Positions 9,571 to 21,880 are shown, counted from the first letter of the stretch. The stretch: 64,000 nt of DNA from Latrodectus hesperus (GCA_037975125.1 JAJQOW010000014.1:22951914-23015913); one strand, 5' to 3'. Numbers and translations are program-made. Notes: generated from the letters alone by a model not told the origin.

Positions 9571-12500
9571 GTGATTGACTCTAATAATTGATTACTTAAA
9601 TATCACTGAATGCCAATTATGCAAATATTTGGTACACGAATAAACTCTTGAAAATCAAGGGAAAATCACGCCAGAGAGAAACACGATTTTCTGTCAACAA
9701 TTGAGAACTTTATAATCAAGTGCCTAGTTATTACTTTGTTAAGCCATTTGCATTTATAAATAATAACTCGTTTCTAATAACTATTTCTCATCTTTTACAA
9801 CACAAGATGATAAATATTTGAGATTTACCTACTACAAAATAGAATATGCTATTGTTTTCACCGACTTTATAATCTATTCTATTGTTCTTTTATTTCAAAA
9901 GCATATTTTTGTTATTAAAATAATTAATTTAAAGTATCTTTTCATGTTACTATGTGATACGATTGAAGGAACAATTTTAAATGATTTGGGATCAGTTTGG
10001 TGGAATTTGGACCAATATTCCTGGTGGCCATTTTTTTATTGTACATTTATTTACAATAAAAAAGAGTGGCCACCAGGAACGGTGGCCATTTCTACAATAC
10101 ATTTTAAAAATGCTAATGATTCAATAACAGCGAAAAGATATAATTTCATAATTATATTTAAGTTAAAAATTAGAGATGTTTTGCTCCTTTTTTACTTACT
10201 GCTACAATTTTCAAATTTTTCACGCTCACCTTTGTTTTACTCAACATATTTTGATACATTTTTACAGCACACGTTTTCAAGACTTTCAAATATGCATTGT
10301 TAATTTTATCCTTGAAATAAAATTCAATTTCTAATATAGCTTCGGAGGATTCTGGTTATAATAAAGAAAGCGGTACAAATCAGCGAACTGCATACACAGA
10401 TGATCAAGTCTGGCGCTCCTTCCAGATTGTTTGGCGAGAATATTGAGTGGTGGAGGAGCGGCGACAGTTCCCAGTTTCACAAATATTTCTCGTTTAACAT
10501 CAAAATAAATAAAAAAAATACTTCACCTCGGTATTTTCGCAACTAAATTTACATTTTGAAATTACTTTCCAAGCACACATGCAACGCGTTTCGGTTTAAA
10601 AAAAAAAAAGACAAATTCTTTTTCGTAAAAAAGAAGAAAAATGAAAGTCATTCATTTTTACAAGCATCTATCGTAAGGGGGAGAATTCTTAATTTATTCC
10701 ACTTCCTCCGAAAACTTCTTCTCATATTAGAGACACTCCCACAACACAAAGCTGGTAAAAAAGAAAAAAAAAATGGCAGCGAAAACGAAACAAAATGTGG
10801 CGAAGGAAAAGAAGATGACTGAAAACGCCTGTCTTCTTCACCCTCCGCCATTTTTATATCTCTTTTCTTAAGTCTTCCGCGAACTTGGCGTGCAGCGAAA
10901 GAAGAGAAAGTTCGTGACTCGAAAGAGAAAACTTCAGAATATGAGGCTTTTAAAAATAAGGAACTGCCACGGTTGCAGTGACGGGATCTTCACGTAAAAT
11001 AATGTGAGTTTCAAAAAAGGGAAATAAAAATACAAAGTTTTACGTCTAACCAACATTTTTACTAGAGTTCGAAGCATATACCCAAGTCGAAACATTTTTC
11101 AAAACGATTCTTTTTTATTCCAAATATACATTTTTTCCAAACGATTTTTATATTCTCAACCGTAATGAGCTATGGGCACGCCACAGTTCCCGAAGAGTAA
11201 TGCTATACCTTCGCTGGTCGTCGGTAAAGGAAGAGATTCGCTGGTGCCTTTTCATAATTCGTTCATTTTATAGAAGAAAATAAAGACCTCCATTCCTTCC
11301 AAGCGTAATAAAACTCGTTCCTTTTTGAAATGGGAATACGTTTCTTAAAATTGCGGTATTTTCGAACAGTTGGAACGATTTAAGACTTTCGGTTTTAAAA
11401 GAGCAGAGAGCGCACAGGATTCCTTTCCATATTATTATTTATTTTCTATTCAATAGCGCGTTTTTCCGAAGGATATTATTTTTGGGCTCCGAAACGACAT
11501 ATTATATGTTTCTGTGGTTCAAAGATTGCTGCCACCGATTTTTTTTAAACTTGCTCTCTAAACCTATTCTTTATAAACATATAGATTCAAGAATATTTTT
11601 TTATAAAAAAAAGGAAGAAAGAAAAAACGTGTAAATAGTTTAAAAGTTTTTTTTTTTTTTTTTACTGAAAGTTGTTCAATTAATTGTTGAAAAAGCTCTC
11701 AGGGGCAATTAAAATTTTCTTTTTTAGTTTTATTTAGAGAAAATTAAGCTAAAAAATAAAATAGCCAGAAATATATATTTTTTTGCCTCATCTAAAATTA
11801 TATCAATGATTTGAACTGTATAGAGTTTATGAAACTGGCATCATTCATTCATTCCACAAAAACGTTGGAAAAACTGTTCTTCGCGTGTTCGGGATGTGAT
11901 GGATTCTTTACTCGTGCCCCATGAAGATCGGTCGTGTTAACTAATATCAAGTGAAGCACACATTATGTAGTTGCAATGTCCTTCCATTAATATTGGGTAA
12001 AAAGAAGGGTGCATGTTCTGGTGTCAACCTTGTCACCTGACTGTGGTTTAAAATTACTTAAGCAACTGGCTAAATCGAAATCACTAAATAAAGTAGATGG
12101 GAAAACATTTTACAACACCGTCAAAGTGTATCTGATAAAAAAGGAACTCTTGGCAGTTATTTTCTTCTTTTAAAAAATCATGAATTATATTTTCAATCAG
12201 GAATCATGAGAATTTTTAATGTAAAAATTAATTTTTTTTCAACCGAGTTTCTTTATGGAATATAAGAAAATTAACAAGTACAAGAAACAGCAACTACAAG
12301 AAAAGCAAAAGTAGTTGCAAATGTCCCCGACAGGTAACGCACTAGTCATTGCAATGAGAAAAAACATGCAATAAAAATGGTGCTGAGAATATTTGCTGTT
12401 TGCATAATTTTTTATTTATGAAGAATAATGAAAAAATTTTTTATGAAGAATGAATAATAAAAGTTAATGGGGTTTTTGATGAAAACATCATTTTTTTCTC

Positions 12501-12600
12501 TACCGAATGCTTTTCTCGAGTGCAACTTCGGAAAAAATATAAATCGTTCTTGCCAATTGAAATTTAACCTAAAGTATTTTTTTTTTTTGTTCTGACTGTC
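9571..12600. other. A+T-rich spacer with a few balanced patches
   Basis: Apart from the hairpin at 10018-10079 I see no elements that I can define. G+C-balanced patches lie near 10380-10480, 10780-10990 and 11160-11290. A decayed SINE F/G-like stretch may lie at 11925-12060 (TTGCAATGTCCTTCC, then TTGTCACCTGACTGTGGTTT). The frame 9818-10303 is a chance frame in A+T-rich DNA. Confidence 0.35.
10018..10079. repeat. long hairpin / small foldback
   Basis: The left arm 10018-10043 (TTCCTGGTGGCCA..ATTGTA) and right arm 10052-10079 (TACAAT..TGGCCACCAGGAA) are reverse complements apart from a 2-nt insertion, with an 8-nt loop. A third partial arm (GGTGGCCATTTCTACAATA) follows at once. It may be a small foldback transposon or a hairpin RNA source. 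Confidence 0.6.
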
Positions 12601-12605
12601 AAAGC

Positions 12606-13160
12606 CCAAGGACTTGTGGAAACATGGTTTTGATGTTCTTAAAATGATTCATGTATGCGAGCAATATGTTCCTTAACAACTTTTGTATTTCAAATCGAAG
12701 TCGATGCCACTAATTCATCAACCGAAATACACATTATCCATCAGAAGATAACTGATGATGGTTGAACGGCTTATTTCAGCATTCATGTGAAACAGGCCAA
12801 ATTTATGAAACCATGGTTCAAATGATCTTGAACTAACTTGCGAGGTCTTGGTTTTGGTGTTCGTGGAACACTCATTGATTTTGGAATAAAATGTTAACAA
12901 CTTTTGGATTTAAAACCGAATGAGTCGATACCACCAATTCATCACCAGAAATAAAGTGATGTGTCTGAAGCTATTTGAATATGGTTAAACAGATTATGTC
13001 AACATGCACATGCCACGAATCCTTTCGAAAGCACTTGAAAACCATGGTTTTGGCGTGTGCGTATCAATCGATATTTTCTAGGGACATGCCTTTTAACAAT
13101 TTTGAATCGAACGAGCTAAATCCGCCAATTTTTCAATCTGAATGGCATTTATCCGAAGCC
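12606..13160. repeat. degenerate tandem repeat, about 200-220 bp, three units
   Basis: The landmarks TTAACAACTTTT (12675), TTAACAACTTTTGGATT (12895) and TTTAACAATTTTGAATC (13091) recur with the same surroundings: a GGTTTTGGTGTTCG-like block before and an ACCACCAATTCATCA-like block after. The spacing is about 220 and 197 bp. Units are much diverged, so the array is old. Frames at 12718-13172 are translations of this repeat. Confidence 0.55.
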
Positions 13161-14270
13161 AATACACAGTGATTACACAATGTGATACTAACTCTTTAAT
13201 GTCGTAAAACATTTGAAAGCAAAATAAACCTGAAATGATATTAGGAAAACTAGCTAAGCCTGGCTAGAAAACTATAATTGTCAATGTCTTAGTTTTGAAA
13301 AAGTGACAATTTTAGGTATTTTTTATTGCAATATTGCTGAAGTGTTTAAAATCGAATACTATGTAATTGTGAATAAAATATTAAAAACTATTAAAAATAA
13401 AATATTCAATATTGAAAAGTGATGTGAACAGTAAGACTTAGCTGAAAGAAACAAACATCGACTTCATGACTGAAAAACAAAATTAATTACAAATATTGTC
13501 GTTAAATAACGCAATCGCCGTTATAAAACTTGTTATTAGAGAGTATTAAAGAAAAAAGGGCCAGAAATGTCTTTGATATTATTTGCAAACATAAAAATTG
13601 CGGTCACATTAAATCAAAACAAAATTTATAAGTCTACAGTGCTACCTATCGACAAGAAATGCAACCAATTTTGAAATTCCTACATGCAAAAAACTGTTCT
13701 TGTTTATGAAAGTTTTTTTTATCTCTTTTCATTTTTGAGTTATTTCTTTTCCATTAAAGAATCTTTGAAAAGCAAATGATGTGGTGCTTCATAAAATTAT
13801 CTATGTTTCTTATTTCAATATTTCTTTGAATTTTTAAATATCCTTCACATATAATGATGACATTTTCTTGAGAAGCTCATGCCAGAAAATTTATTTAATG
13901 CTTTATTTATTCGAAGTTACAAAATATTCCACGAAAAACTTTTAAATGCAAAATATTTTTAACATCTTAAGCCACTTTTCCTCACTCAGTTGTTGTTGAC
14001 GGTGAAAATTTTGAAATAATCTTTATTTCTATTGAAATGCATGTGAATGGAAATTATGTACATTCTAATTTTTCGAGTTCTTTTGAAGGTATTATCATAT
14101 TTACGAAATTTTTTAAATTTCAGTTTGATTTATATTTAGTACGTTGGGAAATGCTTCGTATGATGATAATGATTAATGCGACTATACATCTAGTTATTTC
14201 GAGTTCATTTTGAATAGATTACTGGTACAACTGTAGTATTTGCAAATCATCTCACTATTATTGTGATGAT
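13161..14270. other. A+T-rich unique sequence
   Basis: No gene, RNA gene or repeat recognised. Confidence 0.45.
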
Positions 14271-14324
14271 CACTGTTATTGGGAACCCAATAACAGGGCT
14301 TATTACGTATAACCAATAACAGTG
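14271..14324. repeat. nested palindrome
   Basis: An outer inverted repeat CACTGTTATTGG (14271-14282) / CCAATAACAGTG (14313-14324) encloses a perfect inner palindrome, CTGTTATTGGG-AA-CCCAATAACAG (14273-14296). It could be a tiny foldback element. Confidence 0.6.
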
Positions 14325-14512
14325 TACATTAAAAAAAATTTTTTAAATAGAATATTTGTTAGAAGTGTATACATTAAAAAAAGAGCGATATAATGGCCAT
14401 GCACTGTTTATCTATTCCTTATTTAATCGTAATCAAAGAAAAAACTTAGTTGAATCATCAAAACAGATATTATTACACTGATGATGGTTCAAATGAGCAA
14501 ATGTCAGACGAA

Positions 14513-14680
14513 GATTATGTTTATTAAAAATATTTTATAAGGATTATGTTTATTAAAAATATTTTATAAGGTATGCTTATTAACATAGTTTTATAAAGAT
14601 TATGCTTATTAAAATATTTTTATAAAGATTATGCTTGTTAAAATATTTTTATAAAGATTATACTAATTAAAATATTAATA
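14513..14680. repeat. 29-bp minisatellite, six units
   Basis: The unit GATTATGTTTATTAAAAATA + TTTTATAAG starts at about 14513, 14542, 14570, 14598, 14627 and 14655, with increasing divergence to the right. Confidence 0.8.
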
Positions 14681-14727
14681 TTTCGATAAATTAAAAGTAA
14701 AGTGATGATTTAAAACTTAAAATGAGG

Positions 14728-14908
14728 AAGCTTATTATTTTATTCTTTTAGAATTCAGAAGCTTATTATTTTATTCTATCAGAATTCAGAAGCTTATTAT
14801 TTTATTCTTTCAGAATTCAGAAGCTTATTATTTTATTCTTTCAGAATTCAGAAGCTTATTATTTTATTTTTTCAGAATTCAGAAGCTTATTACTCTATTC
14901 TTTCAGAA
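14728..14908. repeat. 31-bp minisatellite, six units
   Basis: The unit AAGCTTATTATTTTATTCTT + TCAGAATTCAG starts at 14728, 14759, 14790, 14821, 14852 and 14883. Exact 31-bp spacing and few differences suggest recent expansion. Each unit carries AAGCTT and GAATTC. Confidence 0.9.
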
Positions 14909-17194
14909 AAATTATTGCAGTAATTTCTTTTTAATTTTGAAATACATGGAATTCTATGTTAAGATCTAGGATATAAAAAGTTGCTTAAGGTAAGAATTAA
15001 TCAATAATATTAGTAATGAAGTATCGATTGAAAAAAATGATGTTTAATTGAGACTTACACCCCTATTGTTTTCATCGCCTCATTTGTAAGACACACGTTT
15101 ATAATTTTGTTTTAATAATAATTATGTAAACCTATAAAAACATTCATGAATAGATTATTGTAAAAGGGGGGGGAGAATGTGTTGAGATAATGATGGTTAT
15201 CCCCGCAGACGACTATTTGAATCGAATTGTGAATATATTATTCTCATAGAATGAGGCAGATTAGACAGCTAATTTTTCTTTCACCTCTGTATTTAAAAAA
15301 AGTATAAAAAAAAAATAGAAAGAAACGAAAAAAGAAACCCGCACATTAGTAATTTGAGAGAGAGAGCCAATAAAACAAAATCTCTATAGAATGGAGATTT
15401 CCCGTATTAATTGCCACTAACTCTGTTATCTACACTGAAATGTTTCTTGTAATGAATTCGATTCAGCTTTCGATTTCTGCCGCGAAAAAGAAAAGTCGTT
15501 TGCTTTTTCATTTCCTGCGCTCTCGAAAGAAAAGATAAATAAATAAAGTCGTTTGAACACTCTCATTTGGCGGTCATTACAGGGGCTAAATCAAAATGCA
15601 TTCTTCCTTTTGAGCGGCCCATCTGCAATTCAAAAATCGCTTTTTTTATTCATTCCCTCCCTCCCCCAACTCGCAAGAAAAATAATGAATCTGGGAGAGA
15701 GTACTCTACTCCACCCCTCCGCAAAAAAGAAGACCGATAAATAAAAGCCAGTTTCGTTTGTATTACATGATTAAGTTTATTGTCGCAAGACCTAGAAAAG
15801 TCGTTTTCTATTCCATTCTCTTTCATTAGATGGGGGGGGGAGGTAAGAGGAAAAAATTCCCAATCTCTGGAATAATGGACATTTGCATCAAATCGTTGCC
15901 ACCGATTTGAGAAAAATGTTGATGTTTTTCTCCATTTTTCTTTAATCTTAACTGCAGTTCTTTTCTCTTTGCCTTTTATCATTCATTTCGCCAAATGTTG
16001 CAAGCCTTTGTTAAGGCGCTTTTTTCAGCTTGTATTTTTGTGTATTCATTCTTGCTTGTGCATCTTCTAGAATTCAAAAATCCGTTCTTTCTCAGCACTG
16101 CCCCCTCATCTATTGCAGTTTGTCACTACCCCTCTCCCCATCTTTTAAACGGTTTTTTCTTCTCTGACGTTCTTTCTTCGAGTAATAATTTGTTTCTGGG
16201 CTTCTTCCCCCCTTTTCTTACTGGTTCTTATCCTTTATTTTTCATCTCGTAAAGTGTATTATAACTCGCTTTAGATTCGTGACTTTATAATAGGCTTGTT
16301 ACCAAATGTTCCTTATTTTTTTACGTAAAAAAATTAAAATATTGAGTACGATTTGAAAGCGAAGGTTGTATAACCTGTGTAAATAAATTATTTACATCAG
16401 TAGAATATATATATTTATATATATACATTTAATCTAAATTTAAATAATAAACAGCATTATAAAAATAGTATTTAATAATTTGAAATAAATTACCTTTATA
16501 ATCAATAAATTTCAAAATTCATTTCGTAATATCGTAATTATACCAAAATGCACAAAGGAAATTTTATACCATTTTTTAAAGGTTTATTCGTCCCTGTTTA
16601 ACTCTAAAAAATCTCTTCCACAAATTTCTTTTCATTTTTACTAATTTTACCTCACCAATTTATAACAAACAATGTTTGTTAGGAGACAGACGAAGATGAG
16701 TTTCTTTTTATTTTAATAATGAGTGTAATTTGTATTTTTAAATTCTCTTCATTTATTTGTCTCATTTAAATAATTCACTATATCATTGTAAATAATATTC
16801 AACAATGAAAAATTATTATTACTTTAATTTTAGTGAAATAAATTAATAAAATATTTATGCATGCCTACACAAAAAAGTAAAGGTTTCGTTTATTTTAAAG
16901 AAATATTAATTATATTAATAATTTTTAATTATTTATATTGTAAGTAATTTTCTATTCTAATGAATAAAGTATAATTCCTTAGCCTTTTATATTTAAGAAT
17001 AATATGTATATTTTTATATTTTAGTTCAGAATTGCAAAATTATTTAATGTACTGCAAAACTTATCTGCAATTTAATCGCTCAAAATGTGAAATTACTCCA
17101 CGGGTATTAGGAGCTCTTACTCACTGGAAATGGGAATTGCTTCTTATGGAAACTGAAATGGGTTCCAATATGTTTTTCTGAAAATTTAAAGAAT
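14909..17194. other. spacer; mixed block 15480-16250, otherwise A+T-rich
   Basis: The mixed block has pyrimidine-rich runs (CTCCCTCCCCCAAC) and overlapping short frames on both strands, none recognised. From 16260 to 17190 the sequence is A+T-rich with TATATA runs near 16405. No gene supported. Confidence 0.4.
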
Positions 17195-17203
17195 ATTTGT
17201 CTC

Positions 17204-17457
17204 GGCACAGATGCTGTATAATCCATGCGCCAAATTCTGAGATTGGCGATTTTTTGGCGGATTTTCTTATGTATCTGGCAATCTCATTTTTATTAAGTCA
17301 TACATATGGAGACCTATAAGAATTATGCAGAAATTTCTATTTTGGTAACCTTAGTATTTACGTCATCGCGCATGTCACGATATGTCATTTTGGCAACATT
17401 TTTTCATCGCCAAAAAAATTCAGAATTTGGATTCATGGATTATACGGCACCTGTGCC
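17204..17457 (+). mobile_element. Mutator-like MITE, 254 bp, with target-site duplication
   Basis: Terminal inverted repeat of about 38 bp: the left end reads GGCACAGATGCTGTATAATC and the right end, reverse-complemented, reads GGCACAGGTGCCGTATAATC, continuing through CATG and CAAATTCTGA. An exact 9-bp duplication, ATTTGTCTC, lies at 17195-17203 and 17458-17466. Long TIRs plus a 9-bp duplication point to a MULE/Mutator-class transposase acting in trans. No coding capacity. Its relative is at 6499-6780. Confidence 0.85.
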
Positions 17458-17539
17458 ATTTGTCTCAAACTGATATAGATATATGATTCTATACCCTGGG
17501 ACTGAAGAAATATAAAGTCAATAGAATGATTTGATAAAA

Positions 17540-18180
17540 TACACGTCTTGCTTTCCTTTCAACATAATTTTTTTTTTACCAGAGTTTGCAAAAAGACTGT
17601 GTGGCAGCTAGACATCCAGTCGCTTAACTGCAACTGCTTTATACAGACAATAATCTGCGCCAGCATTAAAACTGGAAGCCAGTTCACCAATAAAGTGCAG
17701 TCGGTTAGAAGCGAATGCCATCTGACAAATGGCCATTGGTGGCTAAAAATAAGATGGTTATCTGTTGCCAATAAGAGTCCATCCCTCACCTGGATGCTGA
17801 GAGAAGAAGAAGACATTTTCGGTTACTTCTCCGGATGCGGAAAAGCGATTTCTTGTTCCTGTCCGACCGACACTTTCATCTGATTTCCACTCCTTCTGCG
17901 TCCCCAGGGGGTGGGCTAGAAGAGGGGAGAGTGGGCATCGATCTCCTCCAGACTTTCCGCCTTCTGTCTCGTGAATGTCACCGCGATCGAATTCTTCCAT
18001 TTAATCTGTTGATGTAGCTCCCCCTCTGCGCGCTTATTAATTGATGGGATTTAAAACTTCCCTTTTGTGTGCGCCGACGATTCGGTTTGTCGCCATTTTA
18101 TCGCTTGATGAGAATAGGCAGACGATCTCCTCTTGTTTGAAGGCCTCCGGTGTTTGTCCTGTTCGACAGGAACTAGTAAA
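17540..18180. other. G+C-balanced, repeat-free block with overlapping frames
   Basis: Frames at 17548-17883 (+) and 17559-18000 (-) cover the same bases. Neither shows a domain, signal peptide or repeat. The block includes TCTGCGCGCTTATTAATTGA and CGCCGACGATTCGGTTTG. It is either conserved non-coding DNA or part of an unrecognised exon; coding is not supported. Confidence 0.3.
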
Positions 18181-18543
18181 TGATCTTTGGTAAAGTTGTT
18201 TTAGAAAGGGAGGTTGTGTTTACTTAAAGAAATGTCACAATTTAAAAAACAAAAATGCTATTTCTATTGCGATGGTTGTCCTAAAGATATCGTGTGTTAA
18301 TTTTTTTCATACAAAACAATAAAAATGTAATCTGATTCATCATTATTTTAATTACAATGATTTGCTTTCGGAACCTGTTAGTAATCACATTTAAGATAAT
18401 TTCCCCAAAAAATATTCCTTAAAGCAAAGAAAGGAAAACAATACATGATGTACGAGATTTTCGGGCTTAAAGACGTTACACACGTTACAAGCTCTGTCGT
18501 CTTCTGTATCACTATGTTGTTGGGGAAAGTAGGAAAAGTTGTT

Positions 18544-18930
18544 GTTTTGTTGTTACTAATGACACTTGGACAAGCCAAGCTCGCTATGCTTTACCTTGGC
18601 TATGCGAATTTAAGTCAATTGGTAGCGTCTTTCGTTTAATCAGAGCACCATGAAGGTGAAAGTACGACTTTTGATCTTCAAATCCTTCGATAGATGGCAG
18701 CACCAGAGGATCTACTCCCACAATTTTGGCATTGATCTGAAGGGGGAGTAAGTTTCACCAGACCATTGCACCCATGGCAAGTGCTCAACGACCGACCACA
18801 GGACTTTCGATTCCACAGATTTAACGAGCACGTATATCGCATGTAGTCGGTGGATCTTTGGTGGCATTGGGAATCGAACCTCACTTTTCCGGGTGTAAGG
18901 CCGATACCCTAACCACTATGCTACCACGAA
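18544..18930 (-). mobile_element. SINE H (tRNA-derived)
   Basis: On the minus strand the tRNA-like head ends at 18930: A-box-like TAGCATAGTGG, B-box-like GGTTCGATTCCC. The body (AATCTGTGGAATCGAAAGTC..GGTCGGTCGTTGAG) matches the copies at 35.2, 52.7 and 61.9 kb. The tail (18544 side) runs through AGCGAGCTTGGCTTGTCCAA to a (AAC)n-like end. I could not define a target-site duplication. Confidence 0.8.
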
Positions 18931-18946
18931 CTTAATTTATTTAAAA

Positions 18947-19153
18947 ATAACTTTGTTGTTGTTTTCCTATGACACTTGGACAAGCCAAGCTCGCTTTTGC
19001 CTTTTGCAGGGCGAATTAAGTCAATAGGGAGCGTCTTTCGTTTGGATAAGAGCACCACGAAGGTGAAAGTACGACTTTGCTCTTTTTAAGGTGCCTCGTC
19101 ATTTTGAACCACTGTCAGGTGACGAGGCCACATCTGAGCTGGCCACATCCTCT
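18947..19153 (-). mobile_element. SINE G fragment (tail and part of the body)
   Basis: Matches the 3' half of the 4.9-kb SINE G on the opposite strand, including CACGAAGGTGAAAGTACGAC, GGTGCCTCGTCATTTTGA and AGGCCACATCTGAGCTGGCC. The 5S-derived head is absent. It abuts SINE F2 at about 19165. Confidence 0.75.
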
Positions 19154-19164
19154 CCACTTCCCAG

Positions 19165-19545
19165 CTGTTAACCAAAAGCCGCAGTCGTCTGGTTGATAAG
19201 GCTGTTTGTTCTCGATATCGGAAGGTAGTGAGTTTGAATCCCGATCCAATTAAAAATGAGTAGTGTTTGCTCGTGGCGACTGGGGCACTTAAAGTATATC
19301 GTGGTCGCAATGCCTTCTAAGTAAAGTTATACCTCTGGCTGGTCAGGGGGTCTTCTGCTTGATCCCTGTTTGTTAACTACTAAGACCCATTCGCTTGCTC
19401 AGCTACATGCTTTGCAGGCTTGAAGAAAAGTCCGACTTCAACCTTGGGTACTGTCTTGAGGCTGCATCTGACACCCTTCGTCCATGAGCCCCACACGCGC
19501 TCATGGACTTGATCGATGTCTTTATCGATCACGTGGGATAAGATA
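19165..19545 (+). mobile_element. SINE F2 (tRNA-derived head, alternative tail)
   Basis: The head reads GTCGTCTGGTTGATAAGGCT with a B-box-like GAGTTTGAATCCC. The body shares CGCAATGCCTTCTAAG..ATACCTCTGG with SINE F. The tail differs: it carries GGACTTGATCGATGTCTTTA and ends GGGATAAGATAACAACA. The same tail occurs in the copy at 28300-28645, so this is a genuine second tail type. Confidence 0.7.
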
Positions 19546-19643
19546 ACAACACCAATAAGTTATATAAAAGAAATCTGGAACCCGATGTTCAAATCTTTCT
19601 CAGTGCTTATCATGCATCTCATGCAAGTATATCATGCTTATAC

Positions 19644-19940
19644 TTGTTGTTGCACCAGTATGCTTCCCTGTACCTCACCCTGAGTTGGGGTCTACCACTT
19701 AGAAAGAAGCAGCCGTGTGGAGTCTTCATGATTTTGAAGCAAGGACCCAGCAGAAGACATCCAATACCTGGCTTGCCACCCCAGAGGTATCATTTCACTT
19801 GGAGGACATTGCAACCTCATCCAGTTTTAACGTGCCCCAGCCGCCTTTAGCGAATACGACGGATCTTCGGTTAAGCCGAGATTCGAACTCACAACCTTCC
19901 GATGATGAGAACGACACCCTAACCAACCAGGCTGCCACGT
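19644..19940 (-). mobile_element. SINE F (tRNA-derived), full length
   Basis: Minus-strand element. The head at the 19940 side has GCCTGGTTGGTTAGGGTGTC and B box GAGTTCGAATCTC. The body has TTGCAATGTCCTCCAAGTGA, and the 3' end (GAGGTACAGGG..TGCAACAACAAG) is at 19644. The overlapping frames at 19644-19963 are incidental. Confidence 0.8.
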
Positions 19941-21426
19941 CTTCGTGTTCATGCATATGTTAGATATTTTCCACACAAATTCATTTATATGGGAAGAAAA
20001 AATGAGAAATGGTTACACCCACATGCTTGTTACAGAGTATCTGAAGATTAAAAATCTATCCTTTAAATCACCAAGAAAAGTTTATTCGGGGCTGTTCTCT
20101 AATACAATTTTCTTAAAGAAGTAACAATGATTCTTCATACTTTACCACCTAAGTTACAAGTCAGAATATATAATAAATAAAAAAAATAAATGAAAGATAT
20201 AAATAATAAATAAACAAAAAGAAATTGGAAATAAAGAACAGCTTACCATGTTTGGATGTTGGCGACAACGAAACACAACAACAAACATACAATAAAAATT
20301 TCGAATTGCAAATAAAACGAAAACTTCAAATGCTGTTGCCACTCAAAAGAACCAAATATATAATGAACCAAATAGTAAAAATGATGTAAAACAAGAGGAA
20401 AACTAAATCTGGCAACAAAAAAAATCTGAAAAATAACAAAAACTTAAATTGATAACAGGATAATCAAAACAAAGGACGCTAGATTTGGCGAGAAATCACT
20501 TGGGAGGGGGATATCATACTTACGCCGTTTAAATATTCAAGGATGATTGAAATTTTTAAAAATTTCATAATTTAATAGAATTTCAAATTAATAATTGCAA
20601 TATCTGTGTACAATCACTTTTGAATCTTAAGGCTGTTTGCCTTGCTTTCGTTAACATGAAAAATTTTCTTTTAAATAATATTGCTGAATTAATAAAAAAC
20701 AGATTTGTAAAACATGGGTTTAAAATGTTCGTTAAATTTCTTTAAGTTGTTCTTTACTTATTTATTTTTTTGTAAATTACTGGTACCCTGTTGCACGTGT
20801 TCTATTGTTGCCGGATATTGTAAAAGTGTATTTTATTTAACTGCGTGAATATTTTTCCTCGTTTTATATTCATTGCCTATAGAATTGTAAGCTACGCGTA
20901 ATATTTTTCTTTGATACAAAATGTGATTAAGGCCACACATACCTTCATAAATGGTTTGTCCATTTTTCAAACTCGTTTTAAACCTTAAAATAATGGAAGA
21001 GGAAAAAAAACACTTTCTTTGTAAGCTATTTTACTAACTTCCTGCTGAACGCTGCGTGTCTTTGGAAATAAAAAAGCTTGTAAGCTTACACATTTTCGAA
21101 GTACTCCATACTTCCTTGTTCAGTTTATTATTTACGTAATTCTGTTACGCATTTCATTCGCTTAAAATATTTACATGCAATAAATGTTCAATACAGCTGA
21201 AGTTTTTATGCCAGAACATTCGCTGAATGTTGCAAAGGATGGAGAGATGTAGGAATAAAATGAGATTATTGAGTTTAATCTTTTTCAGTGAACTCACATA
21301 TAAAATCTAAATATTAAGTTTAATACACAACAGACAATAAATTAAAGAAAATAAGGCTTTTTCGATTTAATTTCATGCAATCCAAAACTTATTACTACCT
21401 TTAATTTGTAATGAATACATTAAACG

Positions 21427-21428
<2 letters not shown>
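19941..21428. other. A+T-rich unique sequence
   Basis: Nothing recognised. Confidence 0.45.

Positions 21429-21495
<67 letters not shown>
21429..21495. repeat. (TA)n microsatellite
   Basis: About 33 uninterrupted TA dinucleotides. Confidence 0.95.
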
Positions 21496-21496
<1 letters not shown>

Positions 21497-21880
21497 ATTT
21501 CTTTCTCTTATTTTAAAACATTCTTCATCTAGTTTTCGGTCCGAGAAGACTATATTTGAGTCTTGTTTCGATATTTATTGATGTACATCGGAAGTCAATA
21601 TTTTTCAATTTAAATATTGGACCTCTCTGAGAATAGATGAAAATTATTTTAAATTAAGTCATGTTTCTGAAAAAAGATATTTCTCTCCTAATTGTTTTCT
21701 GAAAACTTTATTTTTTTTCTTGAATGAACCTGCAGCATTACATCAATAAATGTTGAACCAACTACAATCATTCATATTTATAATCACGAATGGTCGTTTA
21801 GGACCAAAAAGTATTTGTTCGATATTCTGTGAGGTTGTATTTTAAGATCAAAATGGTTTCGCTTAGATTGTTGTTAAACT

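Noticed and set aside
9818..10303. 161-codon open frame as a gene
   Set aside because: It spans the 10018 hairpin, is dominated by Phe/Ile/Tyr/Asn from A+T-rich DNA and shows no motif.
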